DNA of 64,000 bases from Marthasterias glacialis (Eukaryota > Echinodermata > Asteroidea > Forcipulatida > Asteriidae): assembly GCA_911728455.2 (NCBI GenBank), contig OU452227.1:13532110-13596109 (forward strand). Direction: 5' to 3'. Both the position numbers and the translations under genes were made by a program. Positions 12,601 through 22,141 of this stretch are shown piece by piece; the stretch's first letter is position 1; every line of letters starts with the position of its first letter. The notes beneath the pieces are model-generated. The model did not search any database and was not told the DNA's origin. It was given only the letters and a program-made list of their open reading frames with translations.

Positions 12601-15600
12601 TTAAGAATTAAATTGCAGTTGTTGTTGGGTTTTAATTGTTATTTCTTTATTTATTTCTTTATTTACTTGTGTCTTTGTTTATTTTTCTTTTTTTTTGGGG
12701 GGGGGGGGGCGGGCAAAGAAAATGCCCCAGGGCCATCACCGATGACTGAGTAAAACAAAATAACGGCACCGTTACATTTGTAACCTTTGAATGTATAAAT
12801 TGTGAATTTTTAGAGAAAGCCATTAATGTCACATCCTATTGACTGATTAAACAGTAACGCTCACTTACATATTCTGTTTCTATCTGTTGTTTTTGATCTT
12901 CTGCATCTTCTTTTGTGTCCTTTTCATCATCTATCTTTAATTCTGCCATTTGCCTGAAAAAAATAAATAAATCAAAACGGCACAAATTGGACATGATGGT
13001 GACGATCACCTTGATGACATCAGACACTATGAGAATGAGAGGAGCAAATAAACATTTTAGTTAGTAGGTTTGCTGATTTTCACTGATTGTGGATGATGGA
13101 CAAACTTCATAGAATCTCTCCCCTGAAATTGTCAGTTTTTTTTTATTTCCTAGGTCCTTCAACTGACTTTCCATATTTCTATCTGCAATTTTTGTCACTG
13201 AAATCAAGACATGGTATTTTGGATGGAAATTTGCATTTAAAATACATTCCATGCTAGCATGCCTTTCTTCTGTTTGTACAGCTGGCATTATGTGGAAACC
13301 CCATGTCTTGTGTACTGTGGACTTTGTAAAATTGTAAATTTCGGAAATTGTAAATTTCTATTGGAACATTTCAAGGGGCACCAAGGCAATGACCAGGAGC
13401 AATGGAGGCAATTGCCTCCATTGCCTCCGTGAAGTATCAGGCCTGGTAACCATACCTTCTAGGCTAGCATTGGGTGCATGGGTTTCTTCTGTTTGTCTTG
13501 TGTACTGTGGACGTAGTCTCCTGTGGTGTTTTGTGGCAAGAGTCAGTTGGGCAAGAGATTGCACCGATAGTAAAATGGCGTGTCGTGGCTGAGCGGTCTA
13601 GCACACTGGACTCAAGCTCTGGTGTTTCTAATCAGCAGAGTGTGGGTTCAAGTCCTGGGCCCAATTTCAAAGAGCTGCTTAAGCACAAAAATTAGCTAAG
13701 CACAAACAAAATTATGCTTACCAGAATAAGGTTACCAGCCAAAATAGCATGTCACATGTACAATCTATGACTAGTATCCTGCTTATGTTTGCTTAGCAGA
13801 ACACTTTTAAGCACTATTTTCTGCTTAAGCAGCTCTCTGAAATTGGGCCCTGGTCTTGACACTTGTGTCCTTAACCAAGACACTTAACCATTATTGCTGC
13901 GTCCTTTTGGATGGAACGTAAAGCCGTAGGTCCCGTGTGCTGTGTAATGCATGTTAAAGAACCAAGTGCACTTATCGCAAAGAGAAGGGTTTTGGCCCGG
14001 TGTTCCTGGTTTGATCGGCTGCAGATTACGCCACAGCACCTTGTAAACCCTTATAAGGTGCTCATAAATGGGTCTTATAATTCAAAAACTTCAAAAACCT
14101 GTCGTAAAAAATGACAATAATAATCGCCTTGAATACCTAATTACTGGTAGATACGTGTGCTATATCAGACTCCGGTATTATTATTATTATTAAACGGGTT
14201 TTAATGAAACTTTGCTTTTGGCTTGGGGAGTAGGGATTTAGGTGTCCATGATGTACACTTATTTTTCTTTCATACAACCTTTTGGCAAATTCTTCTGAAT
14301 TGAATAATACCTCTCACCTTTCTTTGTCATCTAGTACCAATCTGTTAAGGAAAGATTGAAGAAGAATTTCCTGTTGGATTCGTTTCTCCTCCATGACTGA
14401 CCATCTTTTCTTTTTAGCTGATCTCAGGGTACATGCTATATCATCACCGTAGTTCAGCTTCAGTTCTTTTGCAAGGTCATGGGCTATCAACAAAAGAAAA
14501 GAAAGAAAAAAGTCAGCTGTTTAAAACTAAAGTGGTTTTCTTTTAATAGCATTAAAAATGTATTTTCCTTTGTCATTTGTTGAAACAAGAAAGTTCTAAC
14601 CCTCTGTTAACCAAAGCCAAATTTCACAGGGCTGCTAAAGCACAAATAGCTAAGCATGACAGGATTATGCTTACCGGAAAGTTACCAGCCAAAAATACCA
14701 TGTCACATATACTAACTCTGACTGGTTTCCCGCCCGTTTGTGCTCGGCAGACAATTGTTCTTACAAGAGAGGACTCAAAACAGGTTTGGCATTTGGGAAA
14801 ACATGAAATGGTTCTGAGACGAGCACTGAAATATGGTTGATGCACGACAAACTCTTTCCGTACTATAATAAAAGAATCAAGAAATTATGATGGCTCTCCT
14901 CAATAAAATAAGGCAACAAACAGACTCTAAAACGCTGAACTAAAGTCAGCTCAAAAAGTCTCTTTTCTCCAGGCTTAATTAAACACAGCTTCCAAGTCAT
15001 TCTTTCATGGGGAATTTCTGAAGACAAGTGCAAAATCCAATAACTTCACTGCTTTAAAAATGTAACAAGTCCTCCAGAGCTTCAAGTCCTAGCTTCAAAT
15101 CTCCATCGCAACGTTCTGTATACACGTATGTAGGTTTACTTAAGTTAATAGTAATCTACATATAGAAGCTTCTTCCCTAAAGGAACAAATTTTTGTGGGT
15201 CCTCGACCTTCTACATAATCCATTCATATAAATATTATGTGCGCTCACACACAATACATAGGGTCAAAGGCTAATACAACATACTCTGCATACAGCTAGG
15301 GTGAACATCATAAAATACATAACACATGTAACACATTACAACATACATAAATATCTCTGAAACTACATGTACTGCAAGAGACTGTGCAATGTATACCACT
15401 GGTTAGTGTTGTACATGTAGTTGAGACCACAAAGTCCGAGACCAAGACCGAGACCTCTGATTGGTGTGAGCACTACATACACTGTACTTGGCAGCACAGG
15501 CCGTATACTCCCCAGGGAGCTGAGAAGGTTGAAGGAATGAAATCAATGGCCCAGTGATGGCCTAATGTTTGAAGCGCAATGATCATTTCTTTGGAATTGC

Positions 15601-18600
15601 GCTATATAGCAGCCATTATTATCATTACTGTATTGTATAGTACTCAAGTCCATCACCAGTGATGCTCATGGTGCTCAAACAGTATTACCCTGGTGACTGG
15701 GCCATTTACTTAAAACATCTCAGCTCCCTTGGGAGGTATGTAGCACATCAAGCTAAATCAATCACAAGAACCATCTCTGCCCTCACAGGCACTGTACCCA
15801 CTTACCCCCATGGGTGAAAAGAAGCAATTGTGCAAATATAAAAGCGTCTTGCTCAAGGACACAAATGTCATGTTCAGGATTCGAACCAACACCCTGATGA
15901 AACAATACGACCAAAAGTCTTTGGTATACAGTATGGACAGGGGCCAATCTCATAAAGCTGCAAAGTTTGTAAACATGGTTAAAACTCAAACCTAGTGAGC
16001 AAAGAATGCTTGCTAAGCTTTACCAGGTTAGCAAATTTCCATTTCACTGCTTATGACTGCTTCAAAACTACTTCAATTGCTTGGCCAATTTTAGTTAATT
16101 TAGAGACTAGGCAGTTTGGCTAGAATGTGGCCTCAATCCTCCCATATCCTCTTCTCCTAAGTCACTCCACAGTCACCACTAAATTGTTTGGACTTAATTA
16201 AGATTGGTGTGCCTGACCCTGTAATAAGCAATGTTATTTGGGCCTACTGGCCCCAGTCCTTCTGAGTCCTTTACTTTGGCAATTGGATAGGATTTGGCAC
16301 TGTAAGGGTTAACCAATGTCTTCTGCTTGGTGGCTTGGTGTAGCAACCATGCTAGTTGTCTGACTTCATCAGTGACCTCATTCTATGAACAGTACTCCCT
16401 GACCCTTGAGCACTTGGGTTTACCCGATGGTCAAAACTAACACGAGCTACAATTCCTAAGTGCTTTAGTGGGTAAGAGTGATATTGCCGAGGCTGGAAAT
16501 ACACTTGTGCTAACATACTGAGATGGTGGGAACAACAACTCAAGTATGCTACATTAATGGATATAAAGAGTCTATACTGTATGGATGATGAATGTGAACG
16601 CTCGCAGGGGCTCAGCCAACAATGCTTGTGATTCCCACTTTACAAATCAAGAACTTTAAAAAAACGACTAACAGACTAACAGTTTTACAGGACAAGGATT
16701 GGGCTGGAGGTCATACCAAATAGTTTTTTAGTTGCATCTTAAACTTGACCAAGGTGACAGCTACATGTTAAGGTACAACAACCTGTGTCTAGTATAGAGA
16801 CGGCAGGGTTGTCAGTGGTTACAACCAAATATACCCGAAAAACAAAATCGGGAACTCTGTGTAGAAACATGAAACGCAAAATGGGTGTGCCTGCTGTTGT
16901 TAGGAAGGTAAAACTGGAGAACGTTTGCGCGATAAGTAGGGCCTACTAAATGGACAAACTTAGGGCAAACGATCCAACCAACTAAAAAAGGTAGAGGCCA
17001 TAAAATGCACCAATAAGCCAATAATCCTAGCAAAATTGACACTTTGGGAAGGGTGCCATCACGCGGTAGAAAGGCGTTACATCTGCTACCATGCAAAGCG
17101 GCACAAGTGTCCTATCTTGTTTTTCTAGTATCTTTGTTACAACTCGAAAATTTAGAGTGCTTTTGCTTAAGGTCTAAACAAAATGTTCAGACAATTAATA
17201 AGTAATACATAGTGTCTACAATATTCCCAAATACATGTGTAATTCATTTAGGTGAGGTTTGAAGATATGTACGCATTCTTATTAACCTTTTATGAACATG
17301 AAAAATATGAAAATAAAATCATCATTAGATAGAAGCCGTCTTTATGGACAACTTGGGTTTTGGCTCTGAGCTGTGTCAGGCGTTCAAACTTTTCTGTGCA
17401 CTCAAGAGGTTCACCGACCATTTATGGAAAGAATTTGATAAAAGTCCTGCGTGCCGCAGTTTTTTATGCGTCATACACAGTTGTGAGTTCAATAAAAGCT
17501 CAGAAAAACACCATGTTTTTGATGGTAACATGATTGTAAAGGGAATTTTTGTTGCTGCCGGACCCGCCTAAATGTTTTCATGACTCACTTTTGGGTCAGG
17601 ACCCATAGTTTGCAGTACGTTGGTGTACAACATTTACACCAAGCACACTGGTTAAGTTTGATTAATGGTTAAAAAGTTATTATTGTGCCTCATTTAAAAC
17701 GAAATATCGATACAAACTGGTTACTGTTTCTATTTAATACATTAAACCTGCATGAATACTGGGTTTTTTTTATGACAAATGGATATCTGTTGTTTACCCT
17801 AGACTAGTCACGTCTTGAAAGAGCCATCTGTGCACACAAAAGAGAATACCCTGGTTCTAGGACCCAAGATTTTCCTACAACATAAGTCCTGAAGATGTCA
17901 CCTCAGCACTTGGAAAAAGACATTGCAATAAATGAAGATTGTCATCAATTGGAATTTGTACACGTAAGCAGAGAGGCATTAATACATCAAGCTACCTCAT
18001 ACATGTAGCCAGCCTTGGCTCAAGAACTGCACTGCTGGGCATGCTGAATTTGTAACCATGATCAATGAAAAATGTTCATCTTGAATCTCAAATTGATTTC
18101 TAAGCTGAAAGTTGGTTGCATATTAAAACATTTGTTAATTCTAATTCAAAATACTTTTTCTGGCACATTCCAACAGTGAAAAAGGAATATTGGTCAGTGA
18201 TGATTCATTTCAGATTCCACGGTAATCCAATGGCATTTCTTAAGCTTTTCTTTCTGGCATCAGGTCGCCAAGACGGTACTAAGACAGTATTTTCCCCATC
18301 TTTCCCCTCAGTGGATCCTGGTTTGATTCCTTCCTTAGAATAAAGCCCGAGATGAAAGTTGTGTTGTTCTGCGACAACCTGAATTCTTGAGTCTTTTCCA
18401 TCTGGGGTCTTTCCCATCTTGGGTACCTCCCATCTGGGATTTTTTTTTATCCATCTGGGGTCTCTCACATCTGGGGTCTCTCTCATCTGGGTCTCCCTCA
18501 ACTGGGGTCTCTCCCATCTGGCATATCTCCCATATTGGGTCTCTCCAATCGGGGGTTTCTCTCATCTGGGTCTCCCTCATAGCGGGTCTCCCTCAACTGG

Positions 18601-21600
18601 GGTCTCTCTCATCTGGCATGTCTGGGGTATCTCCCATATTGGGTCTCTCCCAACGGGGGTCTCCCCAGACTCTCCCATATGGGGTCTCTCCCATCTGAGG
18701 ACTCTCCCATCTTGGACCTCCCCCCCTCATCTGAAGTCTCTCCCATCTGGGGTCTCTCCCATCTTGGGACTCTCCCGTCTGGGGTCTTTCCCATCTGGGG
18801 TCTTTCCCATCTTGGGTCTTTCCCATCTGGGGTCTTTCCCATCTGGGGTCTTTCCCACCTGGGGTCTTTCCCATCTGGGGTCTTTCCCATCTGGGGTCTT
18901 TCCCATCTGGGGTCTTTCCCATCTGGGGTCTTTCCCATCTGGGGTCTTTCCCATCTGGGGTCTTTCCCATCTGGGGTCTTTCACATCTGGGGTCTTTCTC
19001 ATCTGGGGTCTTTCACATCTGGGGTCTTCCCCATCTGGGGTTTTCTTTTAGGTTTTCTTCCAGTATTTATACCTACTGACTACAGAGCTAGGTGCTAGAA
19101 ACTACAACATTTAAACTTCACAATCAAATTGACAATAATACACAAAATCATACCATCTTACACTCACCAGCTTACATTCAATTTTTTAAAATGAGATTTG
19201 GGGTGAGAAATTATATTGTTTTCACCTGTTATTCCAGTTTCAACAGGCTTCTGTTTATCGAACAAGCTGGCAATGTGTTACCGAAACCAACAAGTTTAAA
19301 AGTGGGAGACTTTTCGGGGCGCTAGGTGGCAGCAGACTTTACCAAGTAAATTCATTGTTCTTAGAAATGTGGGCATACTCGGAAGTATATGTAAACAATG
19401 AATAGTTATCTGGCAAATCTGCCACCACCTGGCATTCCAAACTCGCCTACTGTATGTATTTCTACAATTTAAAGGCAAAGTATACCTTTGGTTTTTGGAA
19501 CCGTACATTTGCCTTAATGCTATATATTTGTAGATATATACCATAAAACTAACCTGTGTAAATTTCATTTCAAAAGGTGGCAGCGTTTTTGAGATATCAC
19601 TAAAAATCTGGAGCGGTTGTGTTCACGCAGAAGAAGTATCCGTCATTGGAATACACATTCTGAGAAGCATTACGGCCATAACACTTCTCAGATTCAAATT
19701 TTGGGGGATAAAAAAATGATATACTTTTCCATAACTGCAGTACTTTGAAATGAAACGTTTCTCAAAGTGCATTATACTATCCAAAGCTGCTGTACTTCTT
19801 ACCTAGTTAGTTATTATTGCCATAAATTTTCAGAGTCATTACCAAACGTATACAGACCCTTTAAGCACAGCATGTTTATTGCTTCCCTTCAGGTTTTCTT
19901 GACCAATGACCTCGGGGAAATGTGTCTCTTTCATACTGCTAACACTGAAAAGTCCAAAATTGGAACACTTCAAGTCGATCAGTAAGTCACACCGACCGAC
20001 CTTGCAAAAAGCACAGTTATCACCCTTTCTTGATCTTGTTATTTTTGGTACACATAGAAATTGTTGCATGTATTCCTTGCAGAACTTCTGTAACCCGTTT
20101 AGGGGGGATTGTTTTCACCAATCTTGCTCAAACAAATCGCGTAAAACTTGCATCTCAGAAGAACAGAAATTCATGTCGTTGTTACAAAATGGCAATGCGA
20201 ACTTAAGTAAATAGCATCCTCTTTTGATGATTTTTTCTCCAACTGTATGTGAAATAGATCCCTCTTTTAAAGTTGGTTTCCTCCCTGTTTTCAGAAATTA
20301 GACTCTTCTGATTTTTTTAGGGTTTTAAAAACTAAAAATGGGGACAATTCTGACTAAATTGGAACAATTGGCAGGTAGTGATTGCTCTTTGTGCGAACTC
20401 AAAATAAATGTAATATTTTATAGGTACACAGGCCTGATTCTACTCGGAGGCAACGGAGGCGATTGTCTCCATTGCCCCTGGTCATTGCCTTGGTGCCCTT
20501 TGAATTGTTCCAATAGAAATTTACAATTTCATCATAGAGGTGCCCTTTACCAAGGAGAAAATGCCTTGATGCCCTTTCCCTGTCTAAAACGAAGCATACA
20601 GGCCTGGGTACATTAGCATCCTCATTGTCAGTCAGTGTGGTAATTGTATGGGTAGTCTTTTGTACTTGCACAAAAAAGTTAAATCAAAGCACCTTTGGAT
20701 AGACTTGTTATGGACTCGTCATATAACTCCTGTTCAAGCAGTGCATGACCCAAGAAGCAATGTGCCTTGACGTTATTCTGATCAAGTTCTAGCGCCAGAC
20801 GACAGTCTTCGGCTGCAGCGTCCCAGCGTCTCAGCTTCAGCTTGCATAACGACCGGTTTGTGTAAAACCTTGCATCTGATGAGTTCTTTAACTGTATCAA
20901 TTGAAATGAACAGAAAAACACATGCATTAAAAATAATAATAAAGAATATTATTTGTATTTTTTACCCATGCATCGATGTGTGTTAAGCACTGTATACTCA
21001 GTACTTTCCCGAGTCCTGTGAAAAAATAATCCACAGGCATATTCCTCAGGTGGGATTCGAACCCACGACCACCGCCATTCTAGAGAAGATATCTTACCAA
21101 CTAGATTACCTAATAGGATTCGAACTGCTTCTAGCTGCCGGGCAATCTCGGTAGTCTAGTTGGTAAGACATCTGCGGGGGGTCGTGGGTTTGAATCCCAC
21201 CCGAGGAATATGCCTGTACCATTTTAAATGTTCCAGATTGCACAGCAGAGCTTTTCAAACCAAACATAAACATAAAAAAAAAATCAAATAAATTTAACAT
21301 TCCAGCCAAGGATCCGGTTTCAATTCAGCGTGCTTCTGCCACACTTTCAAAATTTTGGTCCAGAATGCCCCCCAGTTTTGAAAAAACCTGGGAAGAACCC
21401 TGTATTTATTATTCAATTTTGTGAGCCACATAGGCCCCCAAACCATCTCAACTCCAGGCTTAGGTGTAGTATAAATCTCGCATACACATGATACATGTAT
21501 GATGTATGATGACTCAGTTCATCTTGTCATGTTTTTTGCCTATTTAGTCTCCTTCCTTTAAGAGTAAAACCAAAATAACAATAATGTTCTTCACGGCATC

Positions 21601-22141
21601 ACAATGTAATAATTACATGAATTAATCATGTTAAAATTAAATGGTTAGAATAAGGTCTATTGTCGATCGGTTGATTTCAACAGGTGGCACCCTGCGCTGA
21701 GGCATGATGGGATAGGAAAGGGATCATGTGTCTTGGCGGTGCAGTTTCCATTGCCCCCTTTGTCTTCCCACCATGCTTTGCGCTATTTCGTCGTCGCGAT
21801 CAGCGATAAACCTTATTGATTTCTCTTGTTGAAATATCTGTTAAGTGTTATCATGAACCCATGATTTCAACCCCTCACGTTTTAGCATACTTTTTGGCTG
21901 TGGCCCGTGGGGTAACCACTGGCACTAATAATGTTTGCATGTATTTCATTCCTCCGTGGTTTGCATACACATAATGGCCATTGAGGTGGAATAGCTACAT
22001 GTACGTATTTCTCTAACTATCTAAATAAACAACGATAATATAAATACGTACGATTGCTTTTGAGTAGCAAGCGATTGCCTCCTCGTATTTATGAGCTCCA
22101 AAGAACCGATTTCCTTGCTCCTTCAAATCTGCTGCACTCAT
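3583..22141 (-). CDS. STUB1: STUB1/CHIP E3 ubiquitin ligase, 3' partial (exons 1-6)
   Basis: Cytosolic co-chaperone and U-box E3 ligase: its TPR domain grips the EEVD tails of Hsp70/Hsp90 and its U-box recruits an E2 to ubiquitinate bound clients. Six exons (22141-22052, 20891-20693, 14483-14318, 12953-12869, 9524-9468, 3699-3583) join in one open frame of 238 codons with GT-AG borders. Residues 1 to about 100 are three TPRs starting [20 protein letters not shown]7, N11, N42 and K72 match the carboxylate-clamp residues human K30, N34, N65 and K95. Residues 98-199 are the charged helical hinge (motif KKKRW). From about 204 the U-box begins ([16 protein letters not shown], then [17 protein letters not shown]). 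The last exon (human RVGHFDPVTR to GWVEDY) is not in the window, so the gene runs off the left edge. The start has a good Kozak context (A at -3, G at +4). The N-terminus is about 23 residues shorter than human CHIP. The family call is very secure. Confidence 0.96.
3745..3812. repeat. Left-half fragment of the TATTGACCC...TGACGTCA MITE family
   Basis: Contains tattgaccccttgc, cgtcacacgtgg and cgccattctgagagtt, matching the left terminus of the fuller copy at 56253-56441. The right half is absent. Confidence 0.55.
4019..4365 (-). mobile_element. tRNA-Leu-derived SINE, type A, near full length
   Basis: On the minus strand the head reads GTGTTGTGGCGGAGCGGTTT (A-box), then CCAGACTCAAGTTCTGG, the tRNA-Leu(CAA) anticodon stem-loop, and GGTTCGAATCCC (B-box). 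The body ends in gcgctatataagaact and a (TTA)n tail. Head, box spacing and tail are diagnostic of a Pol III-derived SINE. Confidence 0.85.
4419..4564. mobile_element. Palindromic MITE, GGCTGGATTTCAC family
   Basis: The left end (agacttcacaaag...aagattgatctt) and right end (agatgaatctta...ctttgtgaaatcgagcc) are inverted copies. A second, better bounded copy is at 9907-10052 and a partial one at 51646-51734. No protein is encoded. Confidence 0.65.
4464..5108. repeat. 219-bp tandem array, three copies
   Basis: The string cttaattgct recurs at 4464, 4683 and (one base changed downstream) 4902, a period of 219 bp; the third copy has small deletions. Each unit joins the right half of the adjacent MITE to a flank containing agggccacagctcctcttgt. 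Confidence 0.88.
6733..6870 (-). mobile_element. tRNA-derived SINE, type C
   Basis: Minus strand: an A-box-like gatcttgtggttaggatatc, ctctagaatgca, then a B-box gtgggtttgatgcccac and a 3' body ending agtatacagtgctta. Related copies lie at 20968-21112 and 55791-55937. A short oppositely oriented B-box piece (ggtttgaatcctg) follows at about 6893. Confidence 0.65.
6935..7297 (-). mobile_element. tRNA-Leu-derived SINE, type B, with deletion in the tRNA head
   Basis: The minus strand begins ggcgtgtcgtggccgagcgg; the anticodon arm and B-box are deleted, so it jumps to gtcttgacacttgtgtcc. The body contains ggatgggacgtaaag and caccttgtaaacca and ends in cgctatataagactctggta. Same subfamily as 13576-14193. 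Confidence 0.75.
9468..9524 (-). CDS. STUB1: STUB1 exon 5 (dimerisation helix before U-box)
   Basis: A 19-codon exon, [19 protein letters not shown], matching human [20 protein letters not shown]. It is phase 0 at both ends, between an atacag acceptor and a GTGAGT donor. Confidence 0.94.
9770..9890 (-). repeat. Diverged fragment of the CAGGCCTG MITE family
   Basis: Minus-strand matches to family blocks: gtgtcccttcaaaa, gaaagtgccctttgcaa and ggccttgccctctc. The termini are not preserved. Confidence 0.4.
9907..10052. mobile_element. Palindromic MITE, GGCTGGATTTCAC family, full copy
   Basis: Bounded by GGCTGGATTTCACTAAG and its inverse (tatgtgaaatccagcc). Internal inverted blocks are the atcttaggatgagttgtcaatattacc region and tgctaagca-type motifs. 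146 bp, non-coding. Confidence 0.75.
10167..10441. mobile_element. Harbinger-like MITE with TTA target duplication
   Basis: Flanked by TTA at 10164-10166 and 10442-10444. The termini GGCCGGTTTCAA and (inverted) GGCTCATTTCAAA continue into roughly 50-bp inverted repeats holding cttgccRtgtc and aattcaaat. A TWA target duplication with GG-starting termini is typical of PIF/Harbinger. 275 bp. Confidence 0.7.
11040..11280. repeat. 68-bp tandem repeat, about 3.5 copies
   Basis: The string gaaactactgcttctggt recurs at 11058, 11126, 11194 and 11262, an exact 68-bp period, with only a few substitutions between copies. Non-coding. Confidence 0.92.
11295..11438. mobile_element. Small MITE with CTTTCACTACGG termini
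   Basis: The left end TAACTCTTTCACTACGG matches the inverted right end TAATTCTTTCACTACGG with one mismatch. The interior is unusually GC-rich (cagcggctcgg, gctgctgccagcagctc) and forms small hairpins. Confidence 0.65.
11619..11893 (+). mobile_element. tRNA-Leu-derived SINE, type A, 3' truncated
   Basis: Head tgtcacggctgagtggtc, anticodon region actcaagttttggt, B-box gggttcgagtcccggtcgtg, then the shared cacttgtgtcctt block. The body continues to about 11893 without the (TTA)n tail. Confidence 0.75.
12869..12953 (-). CDS. STUB1: STUB1 exon 4 (acidic coiled-coil hinge)
   Basis: Encodes [20 protein letters not shown] and KQQIETEY, a charged helical stretch corresponding to the human hinge before the U-box. 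It opens in phase 2 after a ttcag acceptor and closes in phase 0 at a GTAAGT donor. The residue sequence is poorly conserved, but frame and position fit. Confidence 0.9.
13353..13446 (-). repeat. Fragment of the CAGGCCTG MITE family
   Basis: Minus strand: caggcctgatacttc, a short inverted block of ggaggcaat type, then catttcaaggggcacc matches in inverse. Related to 20429-20606 and 22680-22849; one terminus is missing. Confidence 0.55.
13576..14193 (+). mobile_element. tRNA-Leu-derived SINE, type B, interrupted by a MITE
   Basis: Head ggcgtgtcgtggctgagcgg with ggactcaagctctgg and B-box gtgggttcaagtcc. The element resumes after the MITE at tggtcttgacacttgtgtcc and ends with ctatatcagactccgg and (TTA)n at 14193. 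The frame at 13911-14114 lies entirely inside it and is not a gene. Confidence 0.85.
13657..13850. mobile_element. GGGCCCAATTTCA MITE nested in a SINE
   Basis: Left terminus GGGCCCAATTTCAAAGAGCT and inverted right terminus GGGCCCAATTTCAGAGAGCT continue together through GCTTAAGCA, giving terminal repeats of about 29 bp. It splits the SINE right after its B-box. The target duplication is either ctg or a single t, because element and target share bases. 194 bp. Confidence 0.85.
14318..14483 (-). CDS. STUB1: STUB1 exon 3 (end of TPR domain, start of helical hinge)
   Basis: The acceptor gatag is followed by a frame reading [20 protein letters not shown] then [16 protein letters not shown]. This aligns with human SLAKEQRLNFGDDIPSALR and KKKRWNSIEERRI. 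It ends in phase 2 at a GTGAGA donor. Confidence 0.95.
14613..14765. mobile_element. Partial GGGCCCAATTTCA-family MITE
   Basis: Shares aatttcacagggctgctaaa, gctaagca, attatgcttaccgg, gttaccagccaaaa and catgtcaca in order with the copy at 13657. The left terminus is worn and the right terminus missing. Confidence 0.65.
15490..15628 (+). mobile_element. 3' half of a type A SINE
   Basis: Contains gtatactccccagggagctg and ends in ttgcgctatatagcagcc and an ATT-rich tail, as in the 3' body of the 4019-4365 copy. The tRNA head is absent. Confidence 0.6.
15718..15910 (-). mobile_element. 5' part of a type A SINE
   Basis: Forward-strand blocks ctcagctcccttgggaggta, cccatgggtgaaaagaagca, cttgctcaaggacacaaatg and ggattcgaaccaacaccctg match the minus-oriented copy at 4019. 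The head is truncated after the B-box. Confidence 0.7.
18389..19042. repeat. 16-bp minisatellite, about 40 units
   Basis: The core unit GGGGTCTTTCCCATCT repeats with 16-bp spacing, most regularly from 18780 to 19030 and with variant units to the left. The unit lacks stop codons in most frames of both strands. Because 16 is not a multiple of 3, each frame cycles through all phases, giving long overlapping frames (for example 18419-19051 plus, 18593-18970 minus) that read as repeats of [16 protein letters not shown] type. These frames are repeat artefacts inside STUB1 intron 2. Confidence 0.95.
19473..19860. mobile_element. TTAA-flanked MITE (Kolobok/piggyBac-type)
   Basis: TTAA at 19469-19472 and 19861-19864. 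Termini AGGCAAAGTATACCTTTGGT and (inverted) AGGGTCTGTATACGTTTGGT match at 15 of 20 positions. 388 bp, no coding frame. Confidence 0.7.
20429..20606 (+). mobile_element. CAGGCCTG MITE with 6-bp target duplication
   Basis: Bounded by CAGGCCTG at both ends and flanked by ggtaca on each side. The interior has gcaacggaggcgattgtctc, ggtgccctttgaa and ccaatagaaatttacaattt. The overlapping frames are not genes. Confidence 0.75.
20693..20891 (-). CDS. STUB1: STUB1 exon 2 (TPR 2 and most of TPR 3)
   Basis: It begins after a tacag acceptor with [20 protein letters not shown] and ends with SITSLSK plus one base (phase 1) at a GTGCTT donor. It carries YTNR and [12 protein letters not shown], the second half of the Hsp-tail clamp. 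The donor is non-consensus after GT, but the next exon restores the Ala codon expected in this family. Confidence 0.95.
20968..21112 (-). mobile_element. tRNA-derived SINE, type C
   Basis: Minus strand: aatctagttggtaagatatc (A-box), tctagaatggcggtgg, gtgggttcgaatcccacc (B-box), aatatgcctgtgg, then the 3' body agtactgagtatacagtgct. It is head-to-head with a second copy starting about 21140. Confidence 0.75.
21140..21226 (+). mobile_element. 5' fragment of a type C SINE
   Basis: tctcggtagtctagttggta, gacatctgc, gtgggtttgaatcccacc, gaggaatatgcctg: the same head and B-box as the neighbouring minus-strand copy; the 3' body is absent. Confidence 0.7.
22052..22141 (-). CDS. STUB1: STUB1 exon 1 (start codon, first TPR helix pair)
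   Basis: Thirty codons, [12 protein letters not shown] to CYSKAI, ending in phase 0 at a GTACGT donor. The KEQGN motif holds the first two carboxylate-clamp residues. The upstream context (aaaaATGAG) suits initiation. Confidence 0.95.

Larger units (their letters stand above)
9525..12868. other. STUB1 intron 4
   Basis: Repeat-dense: MITEs at 9907, 10167 and 11295, a 68-bp tandem array at 11040-11280, a SINE at 11619 and a poly-G run near 12699-12709. 10445-10760 contains short open frames on both strands with no recognisable product. 11895-12860 holds only low-complexity T/G tracts. Confidence 0.6.
12954..14317. other. STUB1 intron 3
   Basis: Apart from the CAGGCCTG fragment and the SINE with its nested MITE, the frame at 13061-13288 (minus) is unexplained and unrecognised. 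Nothing else is supported. Confidence 0.55.
14484..20692. other. STUB1 intron 2
   Basis: A 6.2 kb intron. It holds a partial GGGCCC MITE (14613), two SINE fragments around 15.5-15.9 kb, a 16-bp minisatellite (18389-19042), a TTAA-type MITE (19473) and a CAGGCCTG MITE (20429). 16000-18380 contains only chance frames as far as I can see. Confidence 0.6.
20892..22051. other. STUB1 intron 1
   Basis: Holds the head-to-head type C SINE pair (20968-21226); the rest shows nothing I can name. Confidence 0.6.

Noticed and set aside
13911-14114. 67-codon plus-strand frame
   Set aside because: It lies wholly in the body of the type B SINE.
18419-19051. 210-codon frame, the longest after the receptor, reading as a Gly/Pro/Ser-rich repeat protein
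   Set aside because: It coincides with the 16-bp minisatellite; similar frames exist in other phases and on the other strand, and it lies inside a STUB1 intron.
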